From the NCBI RefSeq assembly GCF_041438805.1, contig NZ_CP109190.1, forward strand, positions 4,092,001 through 4,156,000: 64,000 bases of DNA, written 5' to 3'. Positions within the stretch are counted from its first letter, which is position 1, and each line of letters opens with the position of its first letter. The stretch comes from Streptomyces sp. NBC_01707 (GTDB taxonomy: Bacteria > Actinomycetota > Actinomycetes > Streptomycetales > Streptomycetaceae). The notes under the pieces were generated by a model. It was given only the letters and a program-made list of their open reading frames with translations. It was not told the origin of the DNA and did no database searches. The position numbers and the translations under genes were made by a program. Positions 8,712 through 19,384 of the stretch are shown here, piece after piece.

Positions 8712-9350
8712 TCAGCCGAGTAAACACCGTGGAGTGAGGTCTCCCTGCACCTCTGGAGGGTGTACCTCCAGGATCGACGCCGACCCGCCGGCCACCGCAG
8801 TCTCGTACAGCGTAATCCGATCCCCCGGGATGAGATGCCTCCACCGCGCGGGCGTCAAAGGCAGGAGACGCACTGGCGCCCGAGCGCCGGGTACGAGGTC
8901 AGGACCGAACTCGACCCACACGCGGGCGATGTCCAGGTCTGACGCCCCGCCCTCCCTCCGGTGGCCGATGTCCCACATCGGCCGCAGCACCCCGGCTCCG
9001 GGGATCGGAGCGCGCCGGAACGTCTCACCGGTCGGCAGGAGCACGAGATCAGCCCGGATGACGCCCACTCGTGTCTCGGTACCCCGCCACCGGCACCACT
9101 CCCGGCTCCGTTCGAGCCCCAGCATCACCGCCACACGTTCCAGCTGCTCCCAGAAGCCCTTCGGTGCCGTCCATCCGTCACCGAGTTCCTCGAGCAGGTC
9201 GAACGCCACTTCCCACTCGTCGTGCGCGAGGTAGTCCCAGACATCGGAAACCGTGACGTCGTTGTCGGTCGCAACGCCTTCGGGCACCAGCAGCGCGGCG
9301 GCCTCAAGTATCCCGACGACATCCACGCGCCCATTATGAATCAGCAGCAC
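8712..9350 (-). CDS. Hypothetical protein, 212 aa, possible immunity-like N-terminus
   Basis: I cannot assign a family. Residues 1-85 are acidic and helical with Trp-rich spacing (VSDVWDYLAHDEWEVAFDLL, then GFWEQLERVA), a look shared with small immunity-type proteins. Residues 90-212 look like a small beta-barrel (TRVGVIRADLVLLPTGETF, then LLPLTPARWRHLIPGD, ITLYE, ASILEV), similar in style to EF-Tu-like barrel domains. There is no signal or membrane segment. The GTG start at 9350 is favoured because GAGGGG lies five bases upstream. It is divergent from a 53-aa Uma2-like remnant. Confidence 0.65.
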   Translation of the reverse strand: MLLIHNGRVDVVGILEAAALLVPEGVATDNDVTVSDVWDYLAHDEWEVAFDLLEELGDGWTAPKGFWEQLERVAVMLGLERSREWCRWRGTETRVGVIRADLVLLPTGETFRRAPIPGAGVLRPMWDIGHRREGGASDLDIARVWVEFGPDLVPGARAPVRLLPLTPARWRHLIPGDRITLYETAVAGGSASILEVHPPEVQGDLTPRCLLG

Positions 9351-9389
9351 AACACCCCTCTTGACGGCTGCACTCGCCAGCCCTGGCTC

Positions 9390-9551
9390 ATGGCCGCACT
9401 GCCCGACTGGATGCGCCCGCCGCCCGCGGAAGGCTGGCTCGCGGAGGACCTGGACCGCCTCCTCGCCTCCGCCGCCCGCACCGTCCCCGACGGCTTCCTA
9501 CCGGACTCTCCCGACGAGGAGGACTGCTCCTTCCAGCCCATGCTCAGGTGA
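9390..9551 (+). pseudogene. Short Uma2-like N-terminal remnant, 53 aa
   Basis: The first 24 residues (ALPDWMRPPPAEGWLAEDLD) closely match how many Streptomyces Uma2-family (DUF820, restriction-endonuclease-fold) proteins begin. The following ELIDGxL core is missing. Instead the frame runs RTVPDGFLPDSPDEEDCSFQ and stops, so no nuclease core or catalytic acidic residues exist. The simplest reading is a decayed end of an Uma2 gene. A very small functional protein or antitoxin-like peptide is possible. No ribosome site is visible at 9390 or at the upstream ATG at 9336. Confidence 0.5.
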
Positions 9552-9594
9552 CGATGCTTCAGAAGATCGAGTACCTGTCCGGCCCGGGTAACGA

Positions 9595-9630
9595 GCAAGG
9601 GGCCGACTCCCGAACGAGCCGACCCCTTGC
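9595..9630. terminator. Bidirectional hairpin terminator
   Basis: GCAAGGGGCCGACTC pairs with GAGCCGACCCCTTGC over a 6-base loop, with two mismatches. It lies between the Uma2-like remnant and the end of ychF. Confidence 0.7.
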
Positions 9631-9675
9631 CACCTGCGAACACGACGAAAGGCGACGCGCGCAGTAACGCATCGA

Positions 9676-10764
<1,089 letters not shown>

Positions 10765-10959
10765 GTTGGCGACTTCCTGGAGTAAGGACGGGTGGGCCGA
10801 TTCTCCAGTTTACGGGCGGGGGCGAGCGGGTACTCACGCGTCCGGTCAGGGGCCGATGCGGTTCCCGTTCGACCATGTGGCATCGAACTCACCGCGAAGC
10901 TCACCCAAAGGGCGTGTCCAACGCCTCCTCCCTCCCACCTCGCGACCTACGTTGTCCCG

Positions 10960-11559
10960 GTGGAGCAGCCCAGAACACGTCCCCCTCAGCGCCGGCAGTC
11001 CTCGCAACAGGCCCCACTGTCCCCGCAGAGCACCATCGACGAGGCCACCACCGTCTACCGGGTGGTGGCCACGCCCGACGGGCGGGCACGACGGGTGCCG
11101 CCCGCCCTGCTCGCGCTGCGCAGGCTCCCCAATCCGCGACTGACCGGCATCGGTGCGGGGCTGTTCGCCGCCGCCGTCATGTTCGCGCTGGCCTGCCTCG
11201 ACTGGCTGCTGTTCGACGGTTCGGCGATCCTCTACGGGGTGCTGTTCCTGCCGGTCAGCGCGCTGACCGCGCTCTGGGTGCGGCCCGCGGACCTGGTGAC
11301 CGCACCGATCAGCGTGCCGATCGCCTTCACCGTCGGTGTGATTCCGATCGCCGGCGGCACGGGCGGCTTCGGCGGGCAGACCATGGCGGTGGTCACGGCG
11401 CTCGCCGTCCATGCAGGCTGGTTGTACGGCGGCACGCTCATCGCCGGGCTCATCGCCTCCGTACGCAAGGTCCGGCTGATGCGGCAGCGCCGGCGGCGGA
11501 TGCGGGCGGCCACGAAGACGGCTCGCCCCGCCCGGCCTCCCCGGCGTCCGAAGCCCTGA
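10960..11559 (+). CDS. DUF6542 membrane protein
   Basis: A 199-residue integral membrane protein. A charged cytoplasmic N-terminus (EQPRTRPPQRRQ, then TVYRVVATPDGRARRVP) leads into three or four hydrophobic helices (about residues 60-165: LTGIGAGLFAAAVMFAL, AILYGVLFLPVSALTAL, TAPISVPIAFTVGV). It ends in a strongly basic tail (RQRRRRMRAATKTARPARPPRR). It matches the actinobacterial DUF6542 pattern; function is unknown. GTG at 10960 is chosen because this family typically begins MEQ. It sits between ychF (divergent) and ppgK (convergent). Confidence 0.72.
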   Translation: MEQPRTRPPQRRQSSQQAPLSPQSTIDEATTVYRVVATPDGRARRVPPALLALRRLPNPRLTGIGAGLFAAAVMFALACLDWLLFDGSAILYGVLFLPVSALTALWVRPADLVTAPISVPIAFTVGVIPIAGGTGGFGGQTMAVVTALAVHAGWLYGGTLIAGLIASVRKVRLMRQRRRRMRAATKTARPARPPRRPKP

Positions 11560-11612
11560 GACCGGAGGAGGGGCGGAGCGGGGGCAAAGGCTGGACAGGG
11601 GCGTACAAGGGG

Positions 11613-12350
11613 TTATTTGCCTGCCGCCGCCATCGCCGCGCCCACGATGCCCGCGTTGTTCTGGAGCTCGGCGGGCACCATCTCGGCCCGCACATGCTCG
11701 ATCAGCGGCAGGAACTTGTCGGCCTTTCGGCTGACTCCGCCGCCGAGGATGAAGAGCTCGGGCGTGAACAGCATCTCCAGATGCGCCAGGTACTTCTGCA
11801 CCCGGTGCGCCCAGTGGTGCCAGCTCAGCTCCTCGTCCTCCTTGGCCTTCGTGGAGGCATGCTTCTCCGCTTCGTGGCCGTCCAGCTCCAGATGGCCGAG
11901 CTCGGTGTTGGGTACGAGCTGCCCGTCGATGAAGACCGCGCTGCCGATACCCGTACCGAGCGTCAGCATGATCACGGTCCCCTTGCGGCCGCGCCCCGCG
12001 CCGAAGGCCATTTCGGCGATCCCTGCCGCGTCGGCATCGTTGAGGACGGTCACCGGAAGGCCCAGCTTCTCGCCGAGCAGCGTCCGGGCGTCATGGTCGA
12101 TCCAGCCCTTGTCGACATTGGCCGCGGTGCGGGTGACACCGCCCGTGACGACGCCCGGGAAGGTGATGCCGACCGGGCCCGACCAGTCGAAGTGGCCGAC
12201 CACCTCGGCCACGCATCCGGCCACGTCCTTGGGCGTGGCCGGATGCGGTGTCAGTACTTTGTGGCGCTCCTGCGCCAGGTCTCCGCGGTCCAGGTCCACG
12301 GGAGCACCCTTGATCCCGGATCCGCCGATGTCCACGCCGAAGATCTGCAT
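11613..12350 (-). CDS. ppgK: Polyphosphate glucokinase
   Basis: ROK-family kinase of 245 residues that phosphorylates glucose with polyphosphate (and usually ATP). The phosphate-1 loop is [18 protein letters not shown] at the N-terminus. [20 protein letters not shown] and [13 protein letters not shown] follow, the latter holding the catalytic Asp. [18 protein letters not shown] is the phosphate-2 loop. The [18 protein letters not shown] segment is typical of actinobacterial PPGK. The ATG at 12350 is the sensible start, as it sits directly before the nucleotide loop. It is transcribed parallel to ispH, 82 bases downstream of it. Confidence 0.93.
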   Translation of the reverse strand: MQIFGVDIGGSGIKGAPVDLDRGDLAQERHKVLTPHPATPKDVAGCVAEVVGHFDWSGPVGITFPGVVTGGVTRTAANVDKGWIDHDARTLLGEKLGLPVTVLNDADAAGIAEMAFGAGRGRKGTVIMLTLGTGIGSAVFIDGQLVPNTELGHLELDGHEAEKHASTKAKEDEELSWHHWAHRVQKYLAHLEMLFTPELFILGGGVSRKADKFLPLIEHVRAEMVPAELQNNAGIVGAAMAAAGK

Positions 12351-12432
12351 GCGGTCCACCGTACGGGCTGGCGCCGCACCCCGCTCACCTTCCCCGAGCA
12401 CGGGTCGCTCCCCCCGGGGAGCACGGAAGGCG

Positions 12433-13464
12433 TCACTCGGCGGTGAGAGCCGCCGCCTCTGCGCGCAGGTCCCGGCGGAGCTCCTTGGGCAGCGAGAAGG
12501 TGATCGACTCGTCGGCCGTCTTCACCGTCTCCACGTCGCCGTAGCCGCGCTCGGCCAGCCACTCCAGCACGCCGTCCACCAGCACGTCGGGAACCGAGGC
12601 ACCGGAGGTGAGACCGACCGTGGTGACGCCTTCCAGCCAGGCCTCGTCGATCTCGCTCGCGAAGTCCACCAGGTGTGCCGCGGGGGCGCCCGCGTCGAGG
12701 GCGACCTCGACCATGCGGATCGAGTTCGAGGAGTTCTTGGAGCCGACGACGATGACCAGTTCGGCGTCCTCGGCGAGCTTCTTCACCGCGATCTGACGGT
12801 TCTGCGTGGCGTAGCAGATGTCGTCGCTGGGCGGCGAGACCAGCTGCGGGAACTTCTCCTTCAGCGCGTCCACCGTCTCCATCGTCTCGTCCACCGAGAG
12901 CGTGGTCTGGGAGAGCCAGACGACCTTCGACTCGTCGCGCACGGAGACACGGGCGACGTCCTCGGGGCCGTCGACCAACGAGATGTGGTCGGGTGCCTCA
13001 CCGCTCGTGCCGATGACTTCCTCGTGGCCCTCGTGGCCGATCAGGAGGATGTCGTAGTCCTCCTTGGCGAACCGGACGGCCTCCTTGTGGACCTTGGTCA
13101 CCAACGGGCACGTCGCGTCGATCGTGGCGAGCTTGCGCTCCGCGGCCTCGGCGTGCACGGTCGGCGCGACGCCGTGGGCGGAGAACATCACGATGGAGCC
13201 CTCGGGCACCTCCGCCGTGACGTCGACGAAGATCGCACCCTTCTTCTCCAGGGTCTGCACGACGTACTTGTTGTGCACGATCTCGTGGCGGACGTAGATC
13301 GGGGCCCCGTACTGCTCCAGGGCCTTCTCGACGGCGATCACGGCACGGTCCACGCCCGCGCAGTAGCCACGGGGTGCGGCGAGCAGGACACGGCGGGCGT
13401 CACTGCGGCGCGTGGCGCCCGCACTCGGGGCGGCGGCGGGTGACGGGCTGGGCGTAGCAGTCAT
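12433..13464 (-). CDS. ispH: 4-hydroxy-3-methylbut-2-enyl diphosphate reductase
   Basis: Last step of the MEP isoprenoid pathway: reduces HMBPP to IPP and DMAPP with a [4Fe-4S] cluster. The three cluster cysteines are visible in [22 protein letters not shown] and [10 protein letters not shown]. The substrate-binding His and Thr motifs ([45 protein letters not shown]) are also present. The length of 343 residues is a little over the family average because of an Ala/Pro/Ser-rich N-terminus. The start at 13464 is preferred over an ATG nine bases upstream, because GGGAC lies just before it. An isoprenyl transferase at the far end of the window uses its products. Confidence 0.96.
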   Translation of the reverse strand: MTATPSPSPAAAPSAGATRRSDARRVLLAAPRGYCAGVDRAVIAVEKALEQYGAPIYVRHEIVHNKYVVQTLEKKGAIFVDVTAEVPEGSIVMFSAHGVAPTVHAEAAERKLATIDATCPLVTKVHKEAVRFAKEDYDILLIGHEGHEEVIGTSGEAPDHISLVDGPEDVARVSVRDESKVVWLSQTTLSVDETMETVDALKEKFPQLVSPPSDDICYATQNRQIAVKKLAEDAELVIVVGSKNSSNSIRMVEVALDAGAPAAHLVDFASEIDEAWLEGVTTVGLTSGASVPDVLVDGVLEWLAERGYGDVETVKTADESITFSLPKELRRDLRAEAAALTAE

Positions 13465-13540
13465 GCGTCCCATCGTAAGGCCGTACCGAACAGGCGAGGG
13501 TTCGGCCGGGTCGGGAGACTGAGCCGTACGCGACGTTCAC

Positions 13541-13579
13541 CACGTGTACGCCCTGCAATGCCACGTATGCCACGTACGC
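13541..13579 (+). repeat. CACGTRYGC repeats before permease gene
   Basis: CACGTGTACGC (13541), CACGTATGC (13562) and CACGTACGC (13571) form a short set of related units between ispH and the permease. They may be operator half-sites; nothing else supports this. Confidence 0.3.
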
Positions 13580-13609
13580 GACCGTGTCCGCGCGACCGAC
13601 GGAGGGTTC

Positions 13610-14959
13610 ATGGCGGGCAGCAGTACGGCGGACCGGGCGACCCTGCGGCGGACACTCGGGTTCCGGGATCTGGTCGTCTACGGGCTGCTGTTCATCGCCC
13701 CCATGGCGCCGGTCGGCATCTTCGGCACGCTCGACGCGAAGTCGGACGGCGCGGTCGCGCTCGTGTACGTCGCGGCGACCGTCGTCATGGGCTTCACCGC
13801 GTTCAGTTACGCGCAGATGGTGCGGGTTGCGCCCCTGGCGGGTTCGGTCTTCACATATGCGCGCAAGGGACTCGGGGAAGGGCCCGGGTTCATCGCCGGG
13901 TGGATGGCGATGCTCGACTATCTCCTGATCCCGGCGGTCGCCTATCTCTTCTCCGGGATCGCGATGAACTCGCTGGTCCCTGAGGTGTCGCGGTGGGTGT
14001 GGACGGCGCTCGCGGTGGTCGTCACCACGCTCCTCAACCTCTGGGGTGTACGGGCCGCGGCGCGGGTCGGCTTCGCGGTGCTCGCGATGGAGATCGTGGT
14101 GCTGCTGGTCTTCCTGGTGTCGGCGGTGGTGGTTCTCGTCCAGGACGGGGCGCAACGCGGCTGGTGGACTCCGTTGACCGGTGACTCCGGCTTCTCCCTG
14201 CAGGCGGTACTCGGTGCGGTGTCGGTGGCCGTGCTCTCGTATCTGGGCTTCGACGCCATCGCCTCGTTCGCGGAGGAGGCCACCGGCGGCTCGGAGAAGG
14301 TGGCGCGGGCGCTGCTGTTCTGTCTGGCCCTCGCGGGGGTGCTGTTCGTGGCGCAGGGCTATCTGGCGGCGCTGCTGGAGCCGATGACGTCGGCGGATCT
14401 GGCCGCGGAACCGGCCAGGCAGGGGTCGGCGTTCTACGACACGGTGGACTTCGCGGTGGGCACATGGCTGCACGACCTGGTGGCGGTCAGCAAGGCGATC
14501 GGGGCGGCGTTCGCGGCGCTGGCCGGGCAGGCGGCGGCAGGTCGGCTGCTGTTCGCCATGTCCAGGGAGCAGCGCCTGCCCTCGCTGCTGGCCCGGATCG
14601 ACCCGCGGTCCGGAGTGCCGCGGGCCGCGATCCTGATCGCCGCGGCCGTGACGCTGGTGGCGGCGGTCTGGGCGGCCCGACGGGACGACGGCCTCGACCA
14701 CCTGGTGTCGGTGGTCGACATCGGTGCGCTGACGGCGTTCGTGCTGCTGCACGCGTCGGTGGTCGGCTGGTTCGCCGTACGCCGGATGGACGGGCCGCCG
14801 AGCTGGTGGCGGCATGTGCTGGTGCCCGTGGTGGGTGCGGGGGTGCTGATCGCGGTGATCCTCAGCGCGACGACGAGCGCGCAGGTGGTGGGGGTCTGCT
14901 GGCTGGGGGTGGGGCTGGTGGTGCTGGCGATGCAGTGGGGGCGGGGTCCGGCAGTGTAG
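13610..14959 (+). CDS. APC-family amino acid permease
   Basis: A 449-residue polytopic membrane protein with about 12 hydrophobic helices, of the amino acid-polyamine-organocation superfamily. The first helix holds the family signature ([19 protein letters not shown]), followed by a charged loop and [22 protein letters not shown]. The conserved [15 protein letters not shown] segment in the middle is the TM6 unwound region that binds substrate. The substrate is likely an amino acid, but specificity cannot be read. The ATG at 13610 has a perfect GGAGG five bases upstream. No enzyme partner is next to it; xseA follows after 40 bases. Confidence 0.87.
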   Translation: MAGSSTADRATLRRTLGFRDLVVYGLLFIAPMAPVGIFGTLDAKSDGAVALVYVAATVVMGFTAFSYAQMVRVAPLAGSVFTYARKGLGEGPGFIAGWMAMLDYLLIPAVAYLFSGIAMNSLVPEVSRWVWTALAVVVTTLLNLWGVRAAARVGFAVLAMEIVVLLVFLVSAVVVLVQDGAQRGWWTPLTGDSGFSLQAVLGAVSVAVLSYLGFDAIASFAEEATGGSEKVARALLFCLALAGVLFVAQGYLAALLEPMTSADLAAEPARQGSAFYDTVDFAVGTWLHDLVAVSKAIGAAFAALAGQAAAGRLLFAMSREQRLPSLLARIDPRSGVPRAAILIAAAVTLVAAVWAARRDDGLDHLVSVVDIGALTAFVLLHASVVGWFAVRRMDGPPSWWRHVLVPVVGAGVLIAVILSATTSAQVVGVCWLGVGLVVLAMQWGRGPAV

Positions 14960-14999
14960 GGCCGCCTCGTTGTCCTTGGTGGCCGATACGCTCGCTCGC

Positions 15000-16211
15000 A
15001 TGGCTCTCAATACCTCCGCGGAAGCCCCGCTGCCCGTCGGCGAGGTGTCCCGTCTCATCGGCGGATGGATCGACCGGCTCGGAGCCGTCTGGGTCGAGGG
15101 GCAGATCACCCAGCTGTCGCGGCGGCCGGGCGCCGGGGTGGTGTTCCTGACCCTGCGCGACCCGTCGCACGACATCTCGGTGAGCGTGACCTGTTTCCGG
15201 CAGGTCTTCGACCGGATCGCGGACGTGGTGACGGAGGGCGCCCGCGTCGTCGTCCTCGCCAAACCCGAGTGGTACGCGCCCCGTGGCCAGCTGTCCCTGC
15301 GGGCCACGGAGATACGGCCTGTCGGCATCGGTGAGCTGCTGGTCCGGCTGGAGCTGCTGAAGAAGTCCCTGGCCGCCGAGGGGCTCTTCGCCCTGGACCG
15401 GAAGAAGCCGCTGCCGTTCCTGCCGCAGCTGATCGGCCTGGTCTGCGGGCGGGCGTCGGCGGCCGAGCGCGATGTGCTGGAGAACGCGCGGCGGCGCTGG
15501 CCCGCGGTGCGCTTCGAGGTCCGCAATACGGCGGTGCAGGGTGTGCACGCGGTGAACCAGGTGGTCCAGGCGGTGAAGGAGCTGGACGACCTGCCGGACG
15601 TCGACGTGATCATCGTGGCGCGTGGCGGCGGCAGCGTGGAGGACCTGCTGCCGTTCTCGGACGAGCAGCTGATCCGTACGGTCGCCGAGTGCCGTACGCC
15701 GGTGGTGTCCGCGATCGGGCACGAGCCGGACTCCCCGCTGCTCGATCTGGTTGCCGACCTGCGGGCGTCCACGCCCACGGACGCGGCGAAGAAGGTCGTG
15801 CCGGACGTGGGCGAGGAGCTGGACCGGGTGCAGCAGCTGCGGGACCGGGCGCTGCGGACCGTACAGGGGCTGCTCGACCGGGAGGAGCGGGGGCTGGCGC
15901 ACGCGCTGGGCCGGCCCTCCATGCAGCAGCCGCTGCGGATGGTGGACGAGCGCGCGGCGGAGGTCGACGCGCTGATCGGACGCAGCCGCCGGGTGCTGGG
16001 GCATCTGCTGGACCGGGCGGACTCGGAGCTCGCCCACACCCGGGCGCGGGTCGTCGCACTGTCGCCCGCGGCGACGCTGGAGCGCGGGTACGCGGTGCTG
16101 CAGCGGCCGGACGGTCATGTGGTCCGCTCCCCCGCGGACGCCGGGGCGCCGGGCGACGAGCTGCGGGCGCGGGTGTCGGAGGGCGAGTTCACCGTGCGGG
16201 TGGCCGAGTGA
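15000..16211 (+). CDS. xseA: Exodeoxyribonuclease VII large subunit
   Basis: Catalytic subunit of ExoVII, which degrades single-stranded DNA in both directions. The 403-residue protein has the N-terminal OB-fold ([20 protein letters not shown], then [15 protein letters not shown]), then the catalytic domain with [19 protein letters not shown] and [20 protein letters not shown] and [10 protein letters not shown] long charged coiled coil follows (about 275-350), and the C-terminal [15 protein letters not shown] block closes the protein. All hallmark blocks are intact. The xseB small subunit follows after 98 bases. Confidence 0.97.
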   Translation: MALNTSAEAPLPVGEVSRLIGGWIDRLGAVWVEGQITQLSRRPGAGVVFLTLRDPSHDISVSVTCFRQVFDRIADVVTEGARVVVLAKPEWYAPRGQLSLRATEIRPVGIGELLVRLELLKKSLAAEGLFALDRKKPLPFLPQLIGLVCGRASAAERDVLENARRRWPAVRFEVRNTAVQGVHAVNQVVQAVKELDDLPDVDVIIVARGGGSVEDLLPFSDEQLIRTVAECRTPVVSAIGHEPDSPLLDLVADLRASTPTDAAKKVVPDVGEELDRVQQLRDRALRTVQGLLDREERGLAHALGRPSMQQPLRMVDERAAEVDALIGRSRRVLGHLLDRADSELAHTRARVVALSPAATLERGYAVLQRPDGHVVRSPADAGAPGDELRARVSEGEFTVRVAE

Positions 16212-16309
16212 GCCGGCGCGGCGCCCATTCCTTTCCTTCGCCCGGACCCGGTGCGGCCGCGGACGCGGTTCGGACCTGGCTGTCGTAGCTCACACATAGG
16301 GTGGATCAC

Positions 16310-16558
16310 ATGACGGACGACGCGACAACGGCAGCTGCCGCCACCGACACGCTCGGCTACGAGCAGGCGCGGGACGAGCTGATCGAGGTTGTACGGCGCC
16401 TGGAGGCGGGCGGCACGACGCTGGAGGAGTCCCTCGCGCTGTGGGAACGGGGCGAGGAGCTGGCCAAGGTCTGCCGGCGCTGGCTGGAAGGGGCCCGGGC
16501 CCGCCTGGACGAGGCCCTCGCCCGGCCCGGGGAGGACCCGCAGGACGACGCCGGGTGA
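16310..16558 (+). CDS. xseB: Exodeoxyribonuclease VII small subunit
   Basis: An 82-residue helical protein that packs along the XseA coiled coil and is needed for ExoVII activity. The family core [20 protein letters not shown] followed by [19 protein letters not shown] and [14 protein letters not shown] is complete. The ATG at 16310 is chosen over a GTG nine bases upstream because AGGGTGG then sits at proper spacing. It follows xseA in the same orientation and is closed by a hairpin at 16577-16600. Confidence 0.95.
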   Translation: MTDDATTAAAATDTLGYEQARDELIEVVRRLEAGGTTLEESLALWERGEELAKVCRRWLEGARARLDEALARPGEDPQDDAG

Positions 16559-16576
16559 CTCCCGAGCCGTAGGGCT

Positions 16577-16600
16577 CCGGGGCGGTCCGGTCCGCCCCGG
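16577..16600 (+). terminator. Hairpin terminator after xseB
   Basis: CCGGGGCGG and CCGCCCCGG flank a 6-base loop, about 20 bases after the xseB stop. Confidence 0.6.
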
Positions 16601-16790
16601 CCCGGCCCGGAATGGATCCGAGCGCGCGGCGGTTGTGAGGCTCGTCGGAAATCGGGGCGGCCCGGCCGGTCGTCCACGCACACGTCTGTGGAGTGGATCA
16701 CTCAGGTCCGGCGTTAGTTGAAAGTTAACCTATCCCTCGGTTACCGTCGCCGTATCGCTTGATCCCCGTTCGCCCGGAAGGTAATGCAAG

Positions 16791-17381
16791 ATGTCCCTCG
16801 CCCTTGACCCCGCCGCCCAGGACCTCCTTTTCCGTGAGGCCCGCACCGCCAACACCTTCACCGACGAGCCGGTCTCCGAGGAGCAGGTCCAGGCGATATA
16901 CGACCTGGTCAAGTACGGCCCGACCGCATTCAACCAGTCGCCGCTGCGGGTCGTCCTGGTCCGCTCCGACGACGCCCGTGCGCGCCTCGTGAGCCACATG
17001 GCCGAGGGCAACCAGCCGAAGACCTCCACCGCCCCGCTGGTCGCGATCCTGGCCGCCGACAACGAGTTCCACGAGGAGCTCCCGGTCCTGTTCCCGGTCT
17101 TCCCCCAGGCCAAGGACGCCTTCTTCTCCGAGCGCCCGGTCCGCGAGTCGGCCGCCGGGCTGAACGCCGCCCTGCAGGCCGCGTACTTCATCATCGGCGT
17201 CCGCGCCGCCGGTCTGGCCGCCGGCCCGATGACCGGCTTCGACGCCGCGGGCATCGAGAAGGAGTTCCTCGACTCCGACCACAGCCTGCTGATGGTCGTC
17301 AACATCGGCAAGCCGGGCGAGGACGCCTGGTTCCCGCGTCTGCCGCGTCTCGCCTACGACGAGGTCGTCAAGACCGTCTGA
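16791..17381 (+). CDS. Nitroreductase-family malonic semialdehyde reductase-like protein
   Basis: A 196-residue FMN-dependent nitroreductase-fold enzyme resembling RutE/HadB malonic semialdehyde reductase. Visible blocks are ARTANTFTDEPVSEEQVQAI (flavin phosphate contacts), LVKYGPTAFNQSPLRVVLV, and the C-terminal GLAAGPMTGFDAAGIEKEF. The physiological substrate is uncertain; no pyrimidine-degradation genes are nearby. The ATG at 16791 has GGAAGG about 10 bases upstream. The 230-base upstream region carries TTGAAAGTTAACC (16718-16730) within GTTAGTTGAAAGTTAACC, an AT-rich partly symmetric element likely to be the promoter or operator. Confidence 0.83.
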   Translation: MSLALDPAAQDLLFREARTANTFTDEPVSEEQVQAIYDLVKYGPTAFNQSPLRVVLVRSDDARARLVSHMAEGNQPKTSTAPLVAILAADNEFHEELPVLFPVFPQAKDAFFSERPVRESAAGLNAALQAAYFIIGVRAAGLAAGPMTGFDAAGIEKEFLDSDHSLLMVVNIGKPGEDAWFPRLPRLAYDEVVKTV

Positions 17382-17390
17382 TCCACCCGG

Positions 17391-17443
17391 TCATACGGAG
17401 AAGGCCCCGGAGCACTTGGTGCTCCGGGGCCTTCTCCGTATGA
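17391..17443. terminator. Perfect 25-bp inverted repeat terminator
   Basis: A 25-base arm from TCATACGG to GGAGCAC (17391-17415) is followed by a 3-base loop and its exact complement (17419-17443). It lies between two convergent genes and should terminate both. Confidence 0.9.
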
Positions 17444-17455
17444 CGTATGCCCGGC

Positions 17456-17974
17456 TCAGGACGTCTTGAGGGCGGCGGCCATCTCCGCCAGCCGCTGCGT
17501 CGAGGCGGAGCCGGTGACGACCGTGGTCGCGCCGTCGTCGTGGCGCACCAAGGCGTCGTACTTCGGGCCCTTCCAGTGCTGCCACGCCTCACCCGCGACC
17601 TGCTGCGTGTGCCCGGTGTTCTTCGCGTCCTGGCTGACCTCGGACACGTACTTCTTGGCCGGGGACGTGGACTGCTCCACCGCGACGTACTTCCCGTCCG
17701 GGTCGAGGAAGCCCAGGTGCCAGCCGTTGCCCGACTGGCGCTCGTAGCTGACCGAGGTGGGCTTCCAGTCCTTGGACAGACCGGCCGGAGCGGCGACCGG
17801 ATACGGCGCCGCACGCCGCGCCGTCAGGAGCTCCACCCGGTAGTCGACCGCCTTGACCGGGTTGGCCTTGTCGTCGTGCGGTACGAAAATGTAGACACCC
17901 CCGGCGACGGCCGAGATCACCGCCATCGACAGGAACATGTCCCGCACTGTCTGCTTGCCTCGCTTGCTTGCCAC
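17456..17974 (-). CDS. DUF4245 membrane-anchored protein
   Basis: A 172-residue protein with one N-terminal transmembrane helix (about residues 12-32: [19 protein letters not shown]) and an exported beta-rich domain. The segments [46 protein letters not shown] and [14 protein letters not shown] fit DUF4245, an actinobacterial family of unknown function. The GTG start at 17974 is the only reasonable one before the basic stretch preceding the helix. It is divergent from glpX. Confidence 0.78.
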   Translation of the reverse strand: MASKRGKQTVRDMFLSMAVISAVAGGVYIFVPHDDKANPVKAVDYRVELLTARRAAPYPVAAPAGLSKDWKPTSVSYERQSGNGWHLGFLDPDGKYVAVEQSTSPAKKYVSEVSQDAKNTGHTQQVAGEAWQHWKGPKYDALVRHDDGATTVVTGSASTQRLAEMAAALKTS

Positions 17975-18141
17975 GGGTCCATGTTCGCATTACGCCCGAC
18001 GGGCCCGACCGAGGGGCGGCCACCCATGACAACCGGCCGTCGAGGCCGCTCATACGTGACCCGGTCTGCTCATTTTGTCGACCTGGCGATAGAGTCACAG
18101 CACCCTCTTCCGGTCGTCGCCGTACAGAAAGGTGCGTTCCG

Positions 18142-19173
18142 ATGTCCGAGCATCACCTGCCGTCACAACTAGAGGTCTCCCCGGAGGCCCCCGACCGCAA
18201 CCTGGCGCTGGAGCTGGTCCGGGTCACCGAGGCCGCCGCCATGGCTGCCGGGCGCTGGGTCGGCCGCGGTGACAAGATCGGTGCCGACGGCGCCGCCGTG
18301 AAGGCCATGCGGACCCTCGTCTCGACCGTCTCGATGAACGGCGTCGTCGTCATCGGTGAGGGCGAGAAGGACGAAGCACCCATGCTCTTCAACGGCGAGC
18401 GGGTCGGTGACGGCACCGGCGCCGAGGTCGACATCGCCGTGGACCCGATCGACGGCACGACCCTGAACGCCAAGGGCATGCCGAACGCGATCGCCGTGCT
18501 GGCCGCCGCCGACCGCGGCACCATGTTCGACCCGTCCGCGGTCTTCTACATGGACAAGCTGGTGACCGGCCCCGAGGCCGCCGACTTCGTGGACATCAAC
18601 GCCCCGGTGTCGGTGAACATCCGCCGGGTCGCCAAGGCGAAGAACTCCGCCCCTGAGGACGTCACCGTCGTCATCCTGGACCGCCCGCGCCACGAGGGCA
18701 TCGTCAAGGAGATCCGGGAGACCGGCGCCCGGATCAAGTTCATCACCGACGGCGATGTCGCCGGCTCGATCATGGCCGCCCGTGAGGGCACCGGCGTCGA
18801 CCTGCTGATGGGCATCGGCGGCACCCCCGAGGGCATCATCTCGGCCTGCGCCATAAAGTGCCTCGGCGGTGTCATCCAGGGCAAGCTCTGGCCGAAGGAC
18901 GAGGCGGAGCGGCAGCGCGCACTGGACGCCGGGCACGACCTCGACCGGGTGCTGTCCACCGACGACCTGGTCAGCGGCGACAACGTGTTCTTCGTCGCGA
19001 CCGGCATCACGGACGGTGAGCTGATGCGCGGCGTGCGGTACCGCAGCGAGACGGCGACCACCGAGTCGATCGTGATGCGGTCCAAGTCCGGCACGATCCG
19101 CAAGATCGACTCGACCCATCGGCTGTCGAAGCTGCGCGCCTACAGCGCGATCGACTTCGACCGCGCGAAGTAG
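18142..19173 (+). CDS. glpX: Class II fructose-1,6-bisphosphatase
   Basis: Gluconeogenic enzyme removing the 1-phosphate of fructose-1,6-bisphosphate. The 343-residue length and motifs fit Glp[32 protein letters not shown], the metal-binding [49 protein letters not shown] and [20 protein letters not shown]. All metal and phosphate ligands that can be recognised are present. The ATG at 18142 has GAAAGG upstream. It is monocistronic, ended by a hairpin shared with the convergent wbl gene. Confidence 0.96.
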   Translation: MSEHHLPSQLEVSPEAPDRNLALELVRVTEAAAMAAGRWVGRGDKIGADGAAVKAMRTLVSTVSMNGVVVIGEGEKDEAPMLFNGERVGDGTGAEVDIAVDPIDGTTLNAKGMPNAIAVLAAADRGTMFDPSAVFYMDKLVTGPEAADFVDINAPVSVNIRRVAKAKNSAPEDVTVVILDRPRHEGIVKEIRETGARIKFITDGDVAGSIMAAREGTGVDLLMGIGGTPEGIISACAIKCLGGVIQGKLWPKDEAERQRALDAGHDLDRVLSTDDLVSGDNVFFVATGITDGELMRGVRYRSETATTESIVMRSKSGTIRKIDSTHRLSKLRAYSAIDFDRAK

Positions 19174-19268
19174 ACCGCGCGAGGCAGGCCTCGCCGCGGC
19201 AGGAGCCGCGCCGGGCAGGTGACGCGCAGCGGCGACGCACGGCAGTGCGTGCGGAGCCGTCGGAACGT

Positions 19269-19306
19269 GAAGAGGCGCCCCCCATGTGCGGTGGGGGCGC
19301 CTCTTC
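19269..19306. terminator. Bidirectional hairpin between glpX and wbl gene
   Basis: GAAGAGGCGCCCCC pairs with GGGGGCGCCTCTTC; the arms are perfect around a short loop between convergent genes. Confidence 0.85.
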
Positions 19307-19384
19307 GCGTCGGTGCGAGGCGTCGGCGCAAAGCTGTCGGGCCGGGCGCCGGTACGGGGCCGGCGGTTCGGAGATACGGGCCGG

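Noticed and set aside
10786..15000. Long antisense open frames opposite ychF, ppgK, ispH, the permease and xseA
   Set aside because: They are typical high-GC shadows: the opposite strand has clear protein families with correct codon bias.
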